Shown here: positions 1 to 12,300 of the stretch, one piece after another
Numbering within the stretch: position 1 is the stretch's first letter
Layout: every line of letters begins with the position of its first letter
DNA from: Incurvaria masculella
Taxonomy: Eukaryota > Arthropoda > Insecta > Lepidoptera > Incurvariidae
Reading direction: 5' to 3'
DNA: 64,000 bases
NCBI GenBank assembly: GCA_946894095.1
Contig: OX335642.1
Coordinates: forward strand, 16,937,021 to 17,001,020
The notes under the pieces: model-generated
What the model was told of the DNA's origin: nothing
The model's input: the letters and a program-made list of their open reading frames with translations, nothing else
Database searches by the model: none
Translations under genes and position numbers: made by a program

Positions 1-3000
1 TATTACATACATTACAATTAGGTAAATCCACTTTTCGCATCAAATAGGCACTTTTATTTAGTGGAGTGTGTCCTGATCGGAGTCTCAAAGCAATTACAAT
101 GTCAGTGCGGGAGAGACCTGAGCTTTCGAACCATGGTCTTCGTAGCGGCTCATTTTGGAGAGTCTTGTACCAAATGCCCTTCTCTACCGATCTCCTGTCG
201 AAGTGCTCTTTCCATTGAGTGCTACAGAATTCCTTAGCATCCGTCAAAAGATCACTAAAGAAAGGCTTACATGTCCAAGTATTGTCACAATTCACTGCAC
301 TTTTCGCTAACTTGTCGGCCCGCTCGTTGCCTTCTATACCAATGTGAGATGGAATCCATTGCAAACTCACTTCCTTGCCCATAGACTGTAAATGTAAAAA
401 AAGATTTAAGATTTTATATGCGATGGGTCTTCCCCGTGACCCTCCCGTGCAATTCACTAGGTGTTGAAGAGCGCTTTTAGAATCTGTTAAAATGATTATT
501 TCTTTTGATATTACACTAGAGCTGTACGAGAGTGCTTCGAGTATTGCTACGAGTTCGGCTGCCATGATTGGGATGCGTGCCTCAATTTTGAATTCCATCC
601 CACAACGGACTTGCGGATCCCAGAAGGCCGCACCGATACCATTACTATCAATAGATCCATCAGTGTATAATTGGTAATGTGATTTGTAATTGGCTTTCAA
701 CATTTTCTCTGACGCTGTCCGGAGTTCTTCAGTATTGTAGCACCTTTTTCCTTTATTTTTAAACGGGATGGTGAGGCTTACATTGGGTGCGATCGGTATA
801 TTTGCTATCCAGGTACACAATGAAAACATGGGTAGCACCTCACTATTTTCAATTTTACAGTGCTTATATCTTTTGTAAATAATAGCTAAAATCGGAATAC
901 TATGGTTATGCCAATAGTTGTTGTCACTAGTTTCTGCGAGTTTCTGTATCACCAAAATGATGGGGTTGTTTTCATGTGACATTGCTTTTAGTACATACTT
1001 GCTAGCTAAATAGTAAGTTCTTATTTGTAGGGGTTGTATACATAAATCACTTTCCATCACGTGTATAGGTGTGGTCCTGCTGTACCCTCCAATTATTCTC
1101 AAAGCTCTATTTTGTAGCACACTAAGTTTGTTGAGATTAGATTGACAACTATTTCCATAGAGAAAGCACCCATAATCCAATCGGCTGCGTATTAAACTTA
1201 TGTATAGACGTCTCAAGTGAACTGGGTGTATACCCCAAGAACTTCCTGCAAGTGCTTTAAGTATGTCTATATATTTTGATGTTTTTGAAAAATTTTGGAT
1301 TACTTGTTTTCTCCATTTTAGACCTTCATCCAACCATAATCCCAGCGATTTGACAAATGATGATCTCTTAATATTTCTATCATCGAGTTGAATGTTTACA
1401 TTATTTCTCCTGTGACCCCTGGCAAAAATACATATGTCTGTCTTTGATACCGAAATGTCTAAACCAATTTCATTTAACTTTTTTACAATAGCTTTAATGT
1501 TGCTTTCTAATATATTTTTTGCATCATGCAATTTTGAAGACGTAATAAATACAACAAAGTCATCAGCATACTGAGAAATTAATACGTTGGTAACAGATTT
1601 ACAAATATTGGCAGTAATTAGGTTAAACAAGAGTGGTGACATTGGATCTCCTTGAGCAAGCCCTTTGTCACATTTCCTGATTATTAATGAACCTTCCTCA
1701 GTAGGTGTCTCTAACAGTCTTTCCCTCAAAAAATTCCAAATGTAGTGTATAATTTGCTTGCCAAAGTTATAGTTTCTCAATGTTGTTATAAGTACTGTAG
1801 TATTAACATTATTGTAAGCATTGTCTATATCTAAGAAGCAGGCGAGAGTGGGCTGGTTCTGGACCTGTCCGAGTTGTATTGAGGTCACAAGTCGAGCTAA
1901 ATTGTCCAGACAGGACTGTCCACGCCTGAAGCCAATCGTGGACTGAGATAGCAATTTATTCCTTTCTGTCCACCACTCTAGCCTCCTTGTTAGTATGACA
2001 TGAAATATTTTACATAAACAGGAAATCAGAGATATTGGGCGCAGAGAAGAGACAAGTGTTGGGTCACGACCTAGCTTAGGTATTGCTATTATCCGAATTA
2101 TTTTCCATTGAGTTGGCACAAAACCTGTTTGTAATATCCTATTATATAAATGGAGCAATACAACCTTACCAGCTTGAGGAAGATGAAATACCATAGAGTA
2201 GGTGATACCATCAACTCCCGGAGCAGTATCCTTGTGTTTGAGTGCATTGCTAAACTCCACTGGTGAAATGTTGTCATCTAGCATCCCGCTACGATCCTCT
2301 TCAAATGACATCGGGGGCGCCTCGACCGAGTCAGGTGCAAGTGTGCAGAGAAGTTGTTCTATCTTGTCCTTGGCAACTGGTGTATGTGCTTTCTTAACTC
2401 CCTTCATCCATCTCATCTTCCTCCACATTTCTGATGATGTAGTTTGGGAATTAATGTTATCGCAGAAATCATTCCAGCTCTTTGTTTTTGCAGTTCGGGT
2501 TTGTCTGCGTGTTTCTGTGATTCTCTTTTGTAGGTGAATGAGGTCTCTAGGGCAACCGTTTCTTCTGAAGTTAGCTAGGGCCAGACGTCTTAGAGCTACA
2601 AGTCTCGAAAGGTTGGGTCGCCACCACGGTTTTGGTTGAAAATTAAACTGAGGGTTTTTTTTTCAATTTAATACATGGAATGCTTTGGTCGGCGGCTTCA
2701 TTAATTTTTTCCAGTAGTGAACTATATATTTTTTCCATGTTTTCTGATAGATTAATGTTATGTAATGAGTCTTCAAGGTGCTTTTGATATTTTTTCCAGT
2801 CAGCTGCCTTCATATTTTTTCTTTTGTTTTGCTGAGGACTATACTGGAATCCTATGGTGAAATGTATAATGATATGATCGCTACCGAGGGATTCGTTAGT
2901 TGTTTTCCAGTCCATCATGACTGCAAGATCTGAAGTGAAAAAAGTGATATCGGGGGATGTTTTCTGCAGGGTTCCGTTAACAAGTTTGATGCGTGTTTCT

Positions 3001-3548
3001 CTACCATCGTTCATTGTAACATAGTTGTTATCGAAGCAAGCATTGTTTATAAGAGTGCCTCGAGTATCAATCTTGCGATCCCAGTTAAGGTGATGGCCAT
3101 TAAAATCTCCTGCTAATACTGTTCCACTACCGAATTGCGAAAAGAGGGTATCCCAGTCACTTTGTGTCGTTCGTACACATGGGGGACAATATATCAAAAG
3201 TATCCTCTTGATTGGATTACAGTTCATTAGTTCAGCACCGAGAACTTCTATACCAGGGTTATTATTATTCACTATTATTTCCTTAAATTTTACAGACTTA
3301 TGTGACGCGATTAGCACTCCACCATATCCATCGGGTCGATCTTTACGTAAGATATTGTATCCATTGAGTTTAAATGTTGTTGAATTGTCTAACCATGTCT
3401 CTGACACTAAAGCTATGTGAATTTTTTCGTTATTTAAAAGGAGTTCAAGGTCGTGTCGCTTTGGGTTCACACTGTTAGCGTTCCATTGTAAAATTTTAAT
3501 ATTCGGTTCTGATCTAAGCTCTGTTAACAAAATTGAAAATTGACCCAT
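1..3548 (-). pseudogene. LINE ORF2 (endonuclease-RT-RNase H) with one frameshift
   Basis: Polyprotein that nicks target DNA and reverse-transcribes the element RNA. The endonuclease part (3548-2643) shows the APE-type signatures VSETWL, AGDFNGHHLNW and SDH. The frame ends at 2643 because of a one-base slip in a run of nine A (T9 on the + strand, 2655-2663). Moving one frame restores a long open stretch: RT with GFRRGQSCLDN, LAQGDPMSPLLFN and catalytic YADD (1559-1570), then RNase H with YTDGS (about 653-667), LTDSKSAL and IEGNERADKLAK (about 300-350). The protein continues past base 1. The single slip could be a real mutation or a sequencing error. Confidence 0.88.
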
Positions 3549-4905
3549 TAGAGATTAAGGTCATCAAATAGCTGAGTGCTTCCTTTACTATTGTGTCCAC
3601 CATTGCAGTAATTTTCTCACCCCAGCTCAGTGTATGACTTATTGCTAATTGTTGTATTTTTTCCAGCAAGCGCTTCCACACTGAAGGGCTCTCGTCTGGT
3701 CTAGTGCTCTCTCCAGGGGGTTGGGTGTCATTACAGTTTACCTCGAGATGGACTGGAGTCGGTGCACCTTCCTGTGCACTGGATGGTAGGTCCCTCTGCA
3801 TTGCTGGCCTCTTCGTGAAGCTCTCACTTCTCCGTGGTCGTGGTGGTGGACGTATGGAGGCGCTCGAGTGGCCCGGCGAGGCAAGCCCCTGGGATATGTC
3901 CGCTTCCGGCCTCTGCCCAGCACATACAGAACTGTATGTGCGTGTCGGAGAAGGGGAAGCAGCACCCCCAGGGGGGCTCTGCACAGCAATGGTCACGCCA
4001 AGGGTATTTGTAGCTGGAGCCCGTAATTGCTTTTCTCTTTTCTGTAGTGCCATTTTGTAGGTGATGTTATCATTAGACATCATTTGCCGAACATCTTTTT
4101 CTTTAATATAAATGGGGCATGATTTGTCCAGAGCCATATGCGCTCCTTTGCAATTAATACATTTGAATGTAGTTGTTTCGCAGTTATCGTGGTTTTCACC
4201 ACATTTTGGGCATTTTTTCTTCGATCCATTCGGGCATACCTTGTAAGTGTGACCAAAGTGCCAGCAGCCCGAGCATTGCGTCACCGGGAACACGTAGGGC
4301 TCTACACTTAACCTAACCCCATACGCATAAACGTACGGAGGCAAGCGCGGCCCTCGAAAGCACACTCGCACCGCCTCAGACTTTGTCCACTCACCAAAAG
4401 TAATTTTTCTCTGGAGACGCATAAGTGAAACTATTTCGACGTCACACGTTATTATTTTTGTTATGTCTTCCACTTCCAAATCCAGGTCAATCTCACGTAT
4501 GACTCCGAATGAGTATTGAACATCTGTAGTTTTAGTACATTTTATTTCATTTTTTATTAGCTCCTCATTCTCAAGCACTTTTTTCATACCATATTCCGTT
4601 TCGCATCTAACAAGAGCCTTGTATGGGGTGAGGTATTTGATTTTGGCAATATCGTTATTACCTTGAAGCAGTTTAGCTAGCGCAAGTTGTTTGGGCAGCT
4701 TCTGCTTTCTACTGATGTATATCTCAAAATATTCTAATCTAGTCACAGCTTGGTTTGGGCCTTCGTCTCTTTTCTTTTTAGTATGGCGAACCTCGCGGAA
4801 ACCCGTGGTGTCTTCTTCAGACGACTCCCTGCGTCTTTTACTAGAGGAAGTATTGGCATCTAACACAGTCGGATGGTCTATCAGCTCGGACTGATCCCAC
4901 TCCAA
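3514..4905 (-). CDS. LINE ORF1, gag-like zinc-knuckle protein (463 aa)
   Basis: RNA-binding ORF1 protein of the LINE. An N-terminal basic stretch (KKKR near residue 45) is followed by an RRM-like middle and then three cysteine/histidine knuckles at about residues 210-265: CSGCWHFGHTYKVC, CPKCGENHDNC and CINCKGAHMALDKSC. A proline/serine-rich tail follows. The last 35 nt overlap the start of ORF2 in another frame, as is common in these elements. The frame is intact over 463 codons, so this copy may be fairly young. Confidence 0.88.
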   Translation of the reverse strand: MEWDQSELIDHPTVLDANTSSSKRRRESSEEDTTGFREVRHTKKKRDEGPNQAVTRLEYFEIYISRKQKLPKQLALAKLLQGNNDIAKIKYLTPYKALVRCETEYGMKKVLENEELIKNEIKCTKTTDVQYSFGVIREIDLDLEVEDITKIITCDVEIVSLMRLQRKITFGEWTKSEAVRVCFRGPRLPPYVYAYGVRLSVEPYVFPVTQCSGCWHFGHTYKVCPNGSKKKCPKCGENHDNCETTTFKCINCKGAHMALDKSCPIYIKEKDVRQMMSNDNITYKMALQKREKQLRAPATNTLGVTIAVQSPPGGAASPSPTRTYSSVCAGQRPEADISQGLASPGHSSASIRPPPRPRRSESFTKRPAMQRDLPSSAQEGAPTPVHLEVNCNDTQPPGESTRPDESPSVWKRLLEKIQQLAISHTLSWGEKITAMVDTIVKEALSYLMTLISNGSIFNFVNRA

Positions 4906-5258
4906 TTCTTACGTAATAATCTGGTCTGTAGGTATATCCTCCACTGAAATAAGGTCCTGTTCATCATCGGAAGACCCGCCGGGGTCTCCAGGGTCAGGAT
5001 CAGACACACTCATAATTAAGTTTTTGTGGGTAGAAACTGAAGATCTATAGATTCATTATTTGCACTTTCCCTGATTAATGTTCTAGTATTTGATAAAACC
5101 ACAGTAAATTCACTTAATTAACATTATTAGCTTTATTTTAAGCTATAACACATAACAAAACACTCGGTATTTGTATTTGTTTAGGCTAGTTAAAGTTGGA
5201 GCAGGCAAAAACGGAACTTGCCAAACATTTGCACGAACTGTCAAATTGTCACAGCATA

Positions 5259-6092
5259 TTATATTCTAGATTTGAAATCTTGCCATAAATCTTCAACATT
5301 ATTATTATGGTTTGTACTCACATACTGGTTGAGTGCGTATTCGACAGCAGTGTAGTCTGCTCTAAAGTAGTCTCGTTTCATTGTCTGCGGCTTCTTTGTG
5401 TTCTGAGACTCTATGCTGAGCTGGGTTTTTGCCAACAACACATAGTGGTCGCTCTTACCGATATTGGGAAGTGTCTCTACCTCGGTCACAAAGCACTCAT
5501 CGTTACAGAGAACTAGATCAAGTAGTGATTCCTGGTCATTGCGCTTTCTAGTTATTCCAGTTACAAGTTGATTTAAATTACTGTTTGAGTACATTTCGAC
5601 GAATTTATCATGCAACATATTGCAGCCGTCCAATTGTCGCAGTGGCCAAGTAATGCCGGGCAGGTTAAAATCACCCATTATAAGCGTGGTATGGTTTTCT
5701 GAGGCTTGCTGTATTGTATCAAAAAGTATCTTATCCGTCTCCTCAAAGGTATAGGTGGTCGGACGGTACACGCAGGCAAGTAAGAATTTTAAATTGTATA
5801 TTTGGATATCCAACCATAAAGCTTCAATTGTATCAATAGTATAGGTAGTGTTTACTTGCGCTAGTAGTGATGATCCATTGTGAGAGTGTGCGATGTACAT
5901 GGCTATACCTCCTCCATTTCTGCCGGATCGGTCTTTTCTGAACAACGAATAATGTGGGATGTTTATAATACTATCGGATATTTCCGGTTTTAAATGACTT
6001 TCAGAAATTAATATGCATAATGGTTTCAATTTATTGACCTCAATCATAATCAAATCAAATTTAGCCGTTAGGGAAGCCAGGTTCGTGTGCAT
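5259..6092 (-). pseudogene. CR1-like LINE ORF2, endonuclease domain only
   Basis: 277 codons matching an APE-type endonuclease: HTNLASL near the start, ISESHL with the catalytic glutamate, MGDFNLPGI, LLDLVLCND and GKSDHYVL. The frame is also open just upstream of the ATG (reading ITELTF), so the true start may lie a few codons earlier, between it and the ORF1 stop. It ends just after the endonuclease with no RT domain, consistent with truncation by the inserted LINE. Confidence 0.82.
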
Positions 6093-6121
6093 GAAAGTTA
6101 ATTCTGTGATCGTATCGGCCG

Positions 6122-6851
6122 CTAGTTTTTTTGAGCTTTAACTATGCGGGGGACACTTTTTATATACTTTATGGTGAGGTCCTTTTCGCCGCTGTCCGTT
6201 CGTTCAGTTAGCTCATCTCGCAGCTTCCTCAACTGGTCGCGCTGGTAAGGAGTCTTGTCGGAGGAAGCTGAGATGTTCTGAGGTAAGCTTTTTTTATTTT
6301 TCAGCACATTTATCGCCTGGTACTTATTTTGCAAAATAACCTTGACAGGGCGCGGTTTAGGACTGTTGTCGACTGGCTTTCCAAGGCGCACAACAATAGA
6401 TTTCTCCATGTTGACATCTGGGATCTTCTCGAGCGCTTTTTGGACTAGTGATTTGTCATGTTTTTTGCGATCCTCAGTGCTGTTCGATGCGGACTCACTA
6501 ATACCAAATATAATTACATTCTTACTGCGATATTGCCTGTCATCCATTTCTTGCAGCACTGCATCCATATTAAGCCCTAAAGTGCACTGTGTCTTGAGGT
6601 CAGCCAACTCATTATCGAGTGCACTGATTTTGTTCCGGAGCACTGGCACTGACAGCAGACCCTCCTCACAATCGACACAGTAGTACTTGATTTTTTATGT
6701 TTGTAGGCCCAACACTCTCATTTCAGTGGCAGATAACTCACTGCACTTGACACAGATCTCTCGAGAACAGCTGTTGCACTTTATTTTAGGAATTTTGTCA
6801 TCTCTTTTTATTGCACTGGAGCATTTCATGCATTTCACTAAATCAGACATT
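6122..6851 (-). pseudogene. CR1-like LINE ORF1 with in-frame stop
   Basis: The frame starts at the ATG at 6851-6849 (MSDLVKCMKCSSAI) and shows cysteine pairs typical of a PHD-type finger (CMKC, CNSC, CVKC, YYCVDC). A TAA at 6695-6697 interrupts the finger. After it the frame is open to 6122: a coiled-coil-prone stretch, then a domain with NVIIFGI and RPVKVIL, the usual layout of CR1-like ORF1 proteins. The open part alone gives a 175-aa ORF starting inside the gene, which is probably not its true start. Confidence 0.75.
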
Positions 6852-7140
6852 TTAGCACAGGATTTTAGAAATTTTCACGTTATTTAGTTGTTAATTGTAA
6901 TTTAGCTTTCGTTTTTAGTATTTTTCACGTTTTTTATTTGTTAATTGTTATTAAATGAATAAAACAAGTGAGGAGCAAATAAGTGTTGATGTTTTTCGTT
7001 TTGAGGGTAGGAGCGAAAAAAAAAAAAAGTTTGGATGAAAATAAAACCTTTTTTGTCTTTGGATAATATTCATAAGGTTTCATTGTGACACAAAGCCACA
7101 AACGCAATTTTTTTCCTAATAATATCACTAAATGTCACAG

Positions 7141-9274
7141 TGCAATAGGGGTAGAAAGAAATTAATTCAAATCTATTTTATGCAAAAGATAAATTCCAAT
7201 CCTGCCTACCTACTCCCAAACTGTTACTTTTCGAACTGACCTCGGTGCAGCAACATCAAATTCAACATAAAAGTGGTTATTATTGCAATCAAGAAGAATT
7301 GTCCAAGCATGAGAGTAGCTGCAGTCCCATTCAGTGCTCAGTGCTCCAGTTTTCAAGCAAGGGTCGACCTTGGACCTGTGCACAAGGTTTGTCAAGGAAA
7401 ACCAGAATCAAGAAGCCGACAGGAGAACCAGCACCTGGATAATTTGGAGGTACCGATTAAAAGAAAATGTATACAGTCCACTCCCTATTCTAAACCTCCA
7501 AACGAAACAGTCTTCAAACAAATTTGCTCTTCCGATAATTGCATGAATTTTGAGCAAGCAGATTTTACTGATTAGGGAAGAAAATTGCTTTTTATCACAA
7601 CAGGTCGCGCCTAGGCAACCTACCCTAAAATATCTGTCAAAGCTGTCTGTGATCTTACAAAATAAAACAGGATGGATTTGAAAATTTTGGTTACTCAATT
7701 TCTTGGATATTATTCCGAAGTTAAATATTTAGACATAATTATGCTAACCAAATGAAATCGTGGAAAAGAAAATATCACAAAAACATAACCCATTATATTT
7801 CATTTCATACTTTGTGCTGGTATATTACATTAAAATTAGTTTGAAAACTAATAAAACTCTTCCTCCAAACCTTATTCTAACTGCTTAACCACTTACTTAT
7901 ATATAGTTCACACCCGGACACATGCCTCAATACGGCGCACTATCAGGATAGCAGATGAATAGCGCACTTGTTCTTCAAACTTTAACACTTAATATCTCAC
8001 TAAGTATGTAAGTAACAATCGTGGAATTTTAAATACCAATAAATACACTCACACAAACTAAATGATTGCAATAATATTTTCAAAAAAATATATTATAATC
8101 AAGAAAAAATAGTGGAACGTCACTTCTGAAACAATATAGCTTTACGCATGAACTAAGACTAAGGTCTCCAAACTCTAAATGACTACACATGTCCAATAAT
8201 ATTTAACGGCAATTTTTTACTTATTGCCACATTTTATGATAAGAACACAAAGAAAACGACTAAAAAAGAGAGAACAATTCCAAGAATGCGTCGAGCATCC
8301 CTTTAGCCGCATTCTCGGTCTATGAGTCACTATTCACTTGCGCACACGCCCCCGAACTCTAAATATGTTTCGCATACAATAAGACTAAGGAAATCTTTAT
8401 CTTAAAAAATGTTATAGACCGTTTTGGAACAAAGTGTACTAACTAAACTAATAAACAATTTTAATAAATGTATTCACACCAAAAATACATTTGCTGTTAT
8501 AGAATGTACAGACTAGGACTCAGTGCAATATAAAACAGGAATCACATTTTTATAGATACTTTCGGAAAATCAACATTTGCATAACAAAAACTGGTACCGG
8601 AAATAATTGCCATGGTAGACAAATCGTTTTTATAGTATATTCAATAACCTCTGAGTAAAAATACAAAAACGAACTTCCAAGAAAGATTAGTAATCGCTAA
8701 TGCTATCAACAAACCACTGAATTATAACTATTGTACGTCTCTATGTTGCGCCGGGGCTGCTGTGACGTCACACGCGCGGAATTTCGTCAAGCCGACTGTG
8801 CAGTACGGGTGGCAACAATGGGTGCCCTTGTACATTCTCGCCACTTTACCGACCTTTTCCTTGTGCTGCCATCCAGATGGCCACTTGGAATATTTTTATC
8901 GGATAGCAGACTCTCTTAGCTTTACAACCCAGTCGGTTAAACTGCAATCGGCCGCACAGAAAAAAACAAATAGCTGTTAGAAGGGAACGCCATAATGGAC
9001 GACTATTGATGCCATCCGTATTCAGGTAGTGCAATGGTCATGACATCTATAGTTCCCAGCCGTAGGTAATGGGTTAATGAGTCAGTCAGTCAGTCAGTCA
9101 GTCAGCGTGTTTGCGTCCACCATATGGTACATCTTAAATCTAAAAACTCCAAAATACATCTTGACAATAATGACAGAATTGATGTTTCGAACAGTACATG
9201 CGATACCTACAATAAACATTGTGTTTTATACCCCATTGCATGATGGTGTATTCACTCAATGTGTTCTTGGGCAG
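7141..9274. other. No gene recognised; AT-rich DNA
   Basis: Mostly AT-rich, single-copy-looking DNA. Short ORFs near 7210-7575 overlap one another in several frames and carry no recognisable domain. A GC-richer patch at 8740-8990 (ACGTCACACGCGCGG) looks repeat-derived. A (GTCA)n microsatellite sits at about 9078-9104. This is most likely intron sequence upstream of the first visible Itpr exon, since the N-terminal half of the gene is missing from the window. Confidence 0.5.
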
Positions 9275-9390
9275 ATGGTGAACGCAGGCGAAGATGTGCT
9301 CGTGTTCTACAACGACAAGGTTTCGTTCAACCACTTCATACAGATGATGCGGCAGTGCCGGGAGACTAAAGATATCCCCGAAGCCCTGAG
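9275..9390 (+). CDS. Itpr: Itpr exon w1, residues 1-39
   Basis: Encodes [14 protein letters not shown] and the following helix ([11 protein letters not shown]), part of the helical regulatory solenoid. The acceptor is taken as TTGGGCAG before 9275; a second AG at 9285-9286 is possible. The donor is AG|GTGGGT, leaving two bases that complete an Arg codon with exon w2. Confidence 0.85.
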
Positions 9391-12300
9391 GTGGGTGTGC
9401 GCCGTAGACGATAAGTGGCCAGTACGGCCACTTCCAAGTAGCTCCCTTTACAGTTCCCTCATTTCTTAAGTCACCTCTTTTCAGTGGCTCCTAGCTCAGG
9501 GGTCCCCAGCTCTAGAGCGAACTGAGTCGCCGGTGCTACCGTTAGTGTATGTAAAAGTGGCTCCGCTGACGCTATACGCAGCTTCCGTCCTTCCTTATTT
9601 GTTGGCTAATACCACACCTTTGACCACAATTTGGGGACTTGCTATCCATGCCAGACACCTGTTTATGCACCATTTTCTTTCTTTTTTCTGAGTTGGATAA
9701 GTACATTTCTTCACAAATGCGAGCTGCAGGTCCCCTTCCCGTACTAGGTGGTGGAAAGGAAAATTGTCTGCGTTTCCGTCCAGTTCAATGTACTCGTGCT
9801 TATAACGTCTGGTCATTGTACCTAATTCTTAAGAGAATGCGTTGTGTTGGGCTCATATGACAGTGGGTTTGGTATTAGCCATCCATGACTAGTAACATAA
9901 AAAAAATTATTCTGAACCATGGTTTAGTTGTGATGAAAATCAGCAGGAAGAAATAGCAAAATTATGTGCCTTTTTGGGCATCTCAGAAGAGTTGGCCTGG
10001 GCTGGCCTTTTGGGAGACTATGAGACTTGTCCTACATCTTCGTAGTAGTGTGGTGGCTTGATCAATCAACAAATACAAACAGTATTTGTATTTGTAATAT
10101 CCCTTGTAGGTACCACATCCAGTTAGTAAAGCTGCTCACCTGCTGCACGATGGGCAAGAACGTGTACACGGAGATCAAATGCCACAGTCTTCTGCCGCTG
10201 GACGACATCGTATCCATTATCTCGCATCCGGATTGCATCCCCGAGGTGAGTCGAAAACACAGTTGACCACTAATCCTGCAGAGGTGGTCCAGGCCTGACA
10301 CCCAGACTAAATCTCTGAGATGAGTCGAGAACACAGTTGACAACTACTCCTGGAGAGGTTGTCCAGGCCTGAATGTTATTTCCGATGGGCTGTCGTGGCC
10401 TGTAACCTGGTAGACTTTGGCTTGTGAAGTCTATCAGAGTTCATGGATTTCCAGAAGTGTGTAGTTTTAATAATAATCTCTTTTTAAATTTGTATTTTTT
10501 GGTTGCAAATTAATGCCAAACTTTGAAACGCCTTATCTTATCGGATCAGCCCGAGTTCCTCCCTTGCGACCTGGTCAAGCGTGTATGAAACATATTTGAA
10601 ATGGTAATATGAATTGGCAGTTTAGTGTTGCCGTGTATATTGACTTGGTTTATTGACAGCAGCCTATCGTATTAGGTATAAGTAATAATATAAATTGGAA
10701 AGTATGGATGGTGTTATGTTTCAATATATAGTAATGAAAGTATTTGTTTTATATCTTGTTAATCCACACACACATGCCGTAGCCAGGAATTATAGAGCAC
10801 CATATGTTATGATTACAGCATACTTCTTTTGAATTCTCTACAAACATAGATATTTTCATCTACCTGATCTTTACCAAGTATTACATCGACTTGATGGTGG
10901 TACGTTCTAAAGCACGACCATTTCACTCGCTCCTGTATTTCAACTTGATTGATTCCAGATTCGTACCTCTTCCGCAAGTCTTACTTCCATAAATAAGTGT
11001 AGGCGCCATCTCACACTTAGGTCACCCTTTCGGTTATTGCAATTGCAGGTGAAGGAGGCGTACGTGGGGTTTCTGAACCACTGCTACATTGACACGGAGG
11101 TTGAGATGAAGGAGATCTACTCCAGCAACTACATGTGGGGCCTGTTCGAGCACTCCTTCCTGCCGGACATGACGCGGATCGTGCAGCTGGATGTGCCCTC
11201 TTCTGCCCTCAGTCTGCTTACAGGTAGCGGAGAGTCCCAAAGATTCCATCCAGTAAAGTAACTCGATATTAGTGCCCGAACATCCTACCTGCCATCCTAT
11301 CCCTCAATAAATGCTTCACGCACAAATTGTTGCATCTGAAAAGGACTGATCTACGTACAATGTGTGGAACCATGACAGGGTACCGTCCAGTCAATAAGCA
11401 CTTCTATGATTTGCGGGGTAACAGAGAAAACAACCGCCCTCGTATGGTTGGAGTGCAGGAGTATGGCCGGCCAATGGGCGCGGACCCTAAGAGCACCGGG
11501 ATCTCTTCCAGAAGTCTGTGGGAATACAAAAAGCACTTGGATTTCTGGAAAGAACTGGTATGGCTCACGTAATTACCTATGTTGCACAATGGATTTTCAA
11601 GAATGAGACTTCGACACAGAGAAAATTGTCTCCCCATTGGCTAACAAACTAAAGCCTGTTTCGACCAATGCACGCATTGCCATTTAAAAGCTAAAATAGT
11701 TTCGAATGTCGCCATAACGCCTTGAGACGAGCTGACACAATTGCATGTAATTTCGGCATTGCATGTCAGATAGCAATAAGACATCCGTGAACTTGTTTGT
11801 CCACGGCTGCTTATACTCATTCAATCGAAAAGCGCTATTAATAAGAATTGTTGATTATGTTTTCCAACTTGCAAAACCAGGCAACCATTTTGAAATTGGT
11901 AGGTACCATTGCTTTCAAATTTGATATGAGTATCCATGTAGTATCCAATCTCGAACTGTTGACATAACTGAAAACAAAACTGATCTTCATCTTGAACTGG
12001 ACCAATAGCTCTGCCATCTGTTAGGAGAAAACCGAAGTATTATCAAGGTCTAGTGTTAGGTGGCTCCATATTGTAGCTTCAGAAAAATTATCCAAAAGGC
12101 TGTGCTTAGAACCTTGAAGGAATGCTCTTGAAGCAGGTGCTGAAAATGTATGTAGACAGCTTCCAGCACCCCCCAGACACCGAATTCAAGAAAAAACTAT
12201 TTAATGCCACTGGGTTTCGAGCCATTGAAAGCTGTATAGGAATAAATTACTTGTTAATAGTAAAAGTGATCTTGTGTGTTTAACCTTTTTTACTCTTTGT

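Larger units (their letters stand above)
1..5250 (-). mobile_element. RNase H-bearing LINE (I/LOA-like), runs off left edge
   Basis: A long non-LTR retrotransposon read on the minus strand. In its 5' to 3' order it has a gag-like ORF1 with zinc knuckles (4905-3514), then ORF2 with an endonuclease (3548-2643), a reverse transcriptase (about 2150-1250) and an RNase H domain (about 690-300). The 3' end lies beyond base 1. The 5' boundary near 5250 is inferred because the second LINE's ORF2 stops making sense at about 5262. RNase H plus a three-knuckle ORF1 points to the I/LOA group rather than Jockey proper; the clade is not certain. Confidence 0.9.
5259..7140 (-). mobile_element. Second LINE (CR1-like), 5' part only
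   Basis: Minus-strand LINE with a PHD-like ORF1 (6851-6122) followed by the endonuclease of ORF2 (from 6092). ORF2 ends abruptly at 5259, where the 5' end of the RNase H-bearing LINE begins. No RT of this element is seen in the window, so its remainder should lie left of base 1 if the other LINE inserted into it. The AT-rich stretch 6852-7140 is taken as its 5' leader; that outer boundary is a guess. Confidence 0.75.

Noticed and set aside
3704..4060. + strand ORF of 118 codons within the LINE
   Set aside because: Shadow of the zinc-knuckle ORF1 on the minus strand.
7210..7698. Small genes at 7210-7698 on both strands
   Set aside because: Several overlapping ORFs of similar length in different frames, with no domain, splice logic or codon bias.
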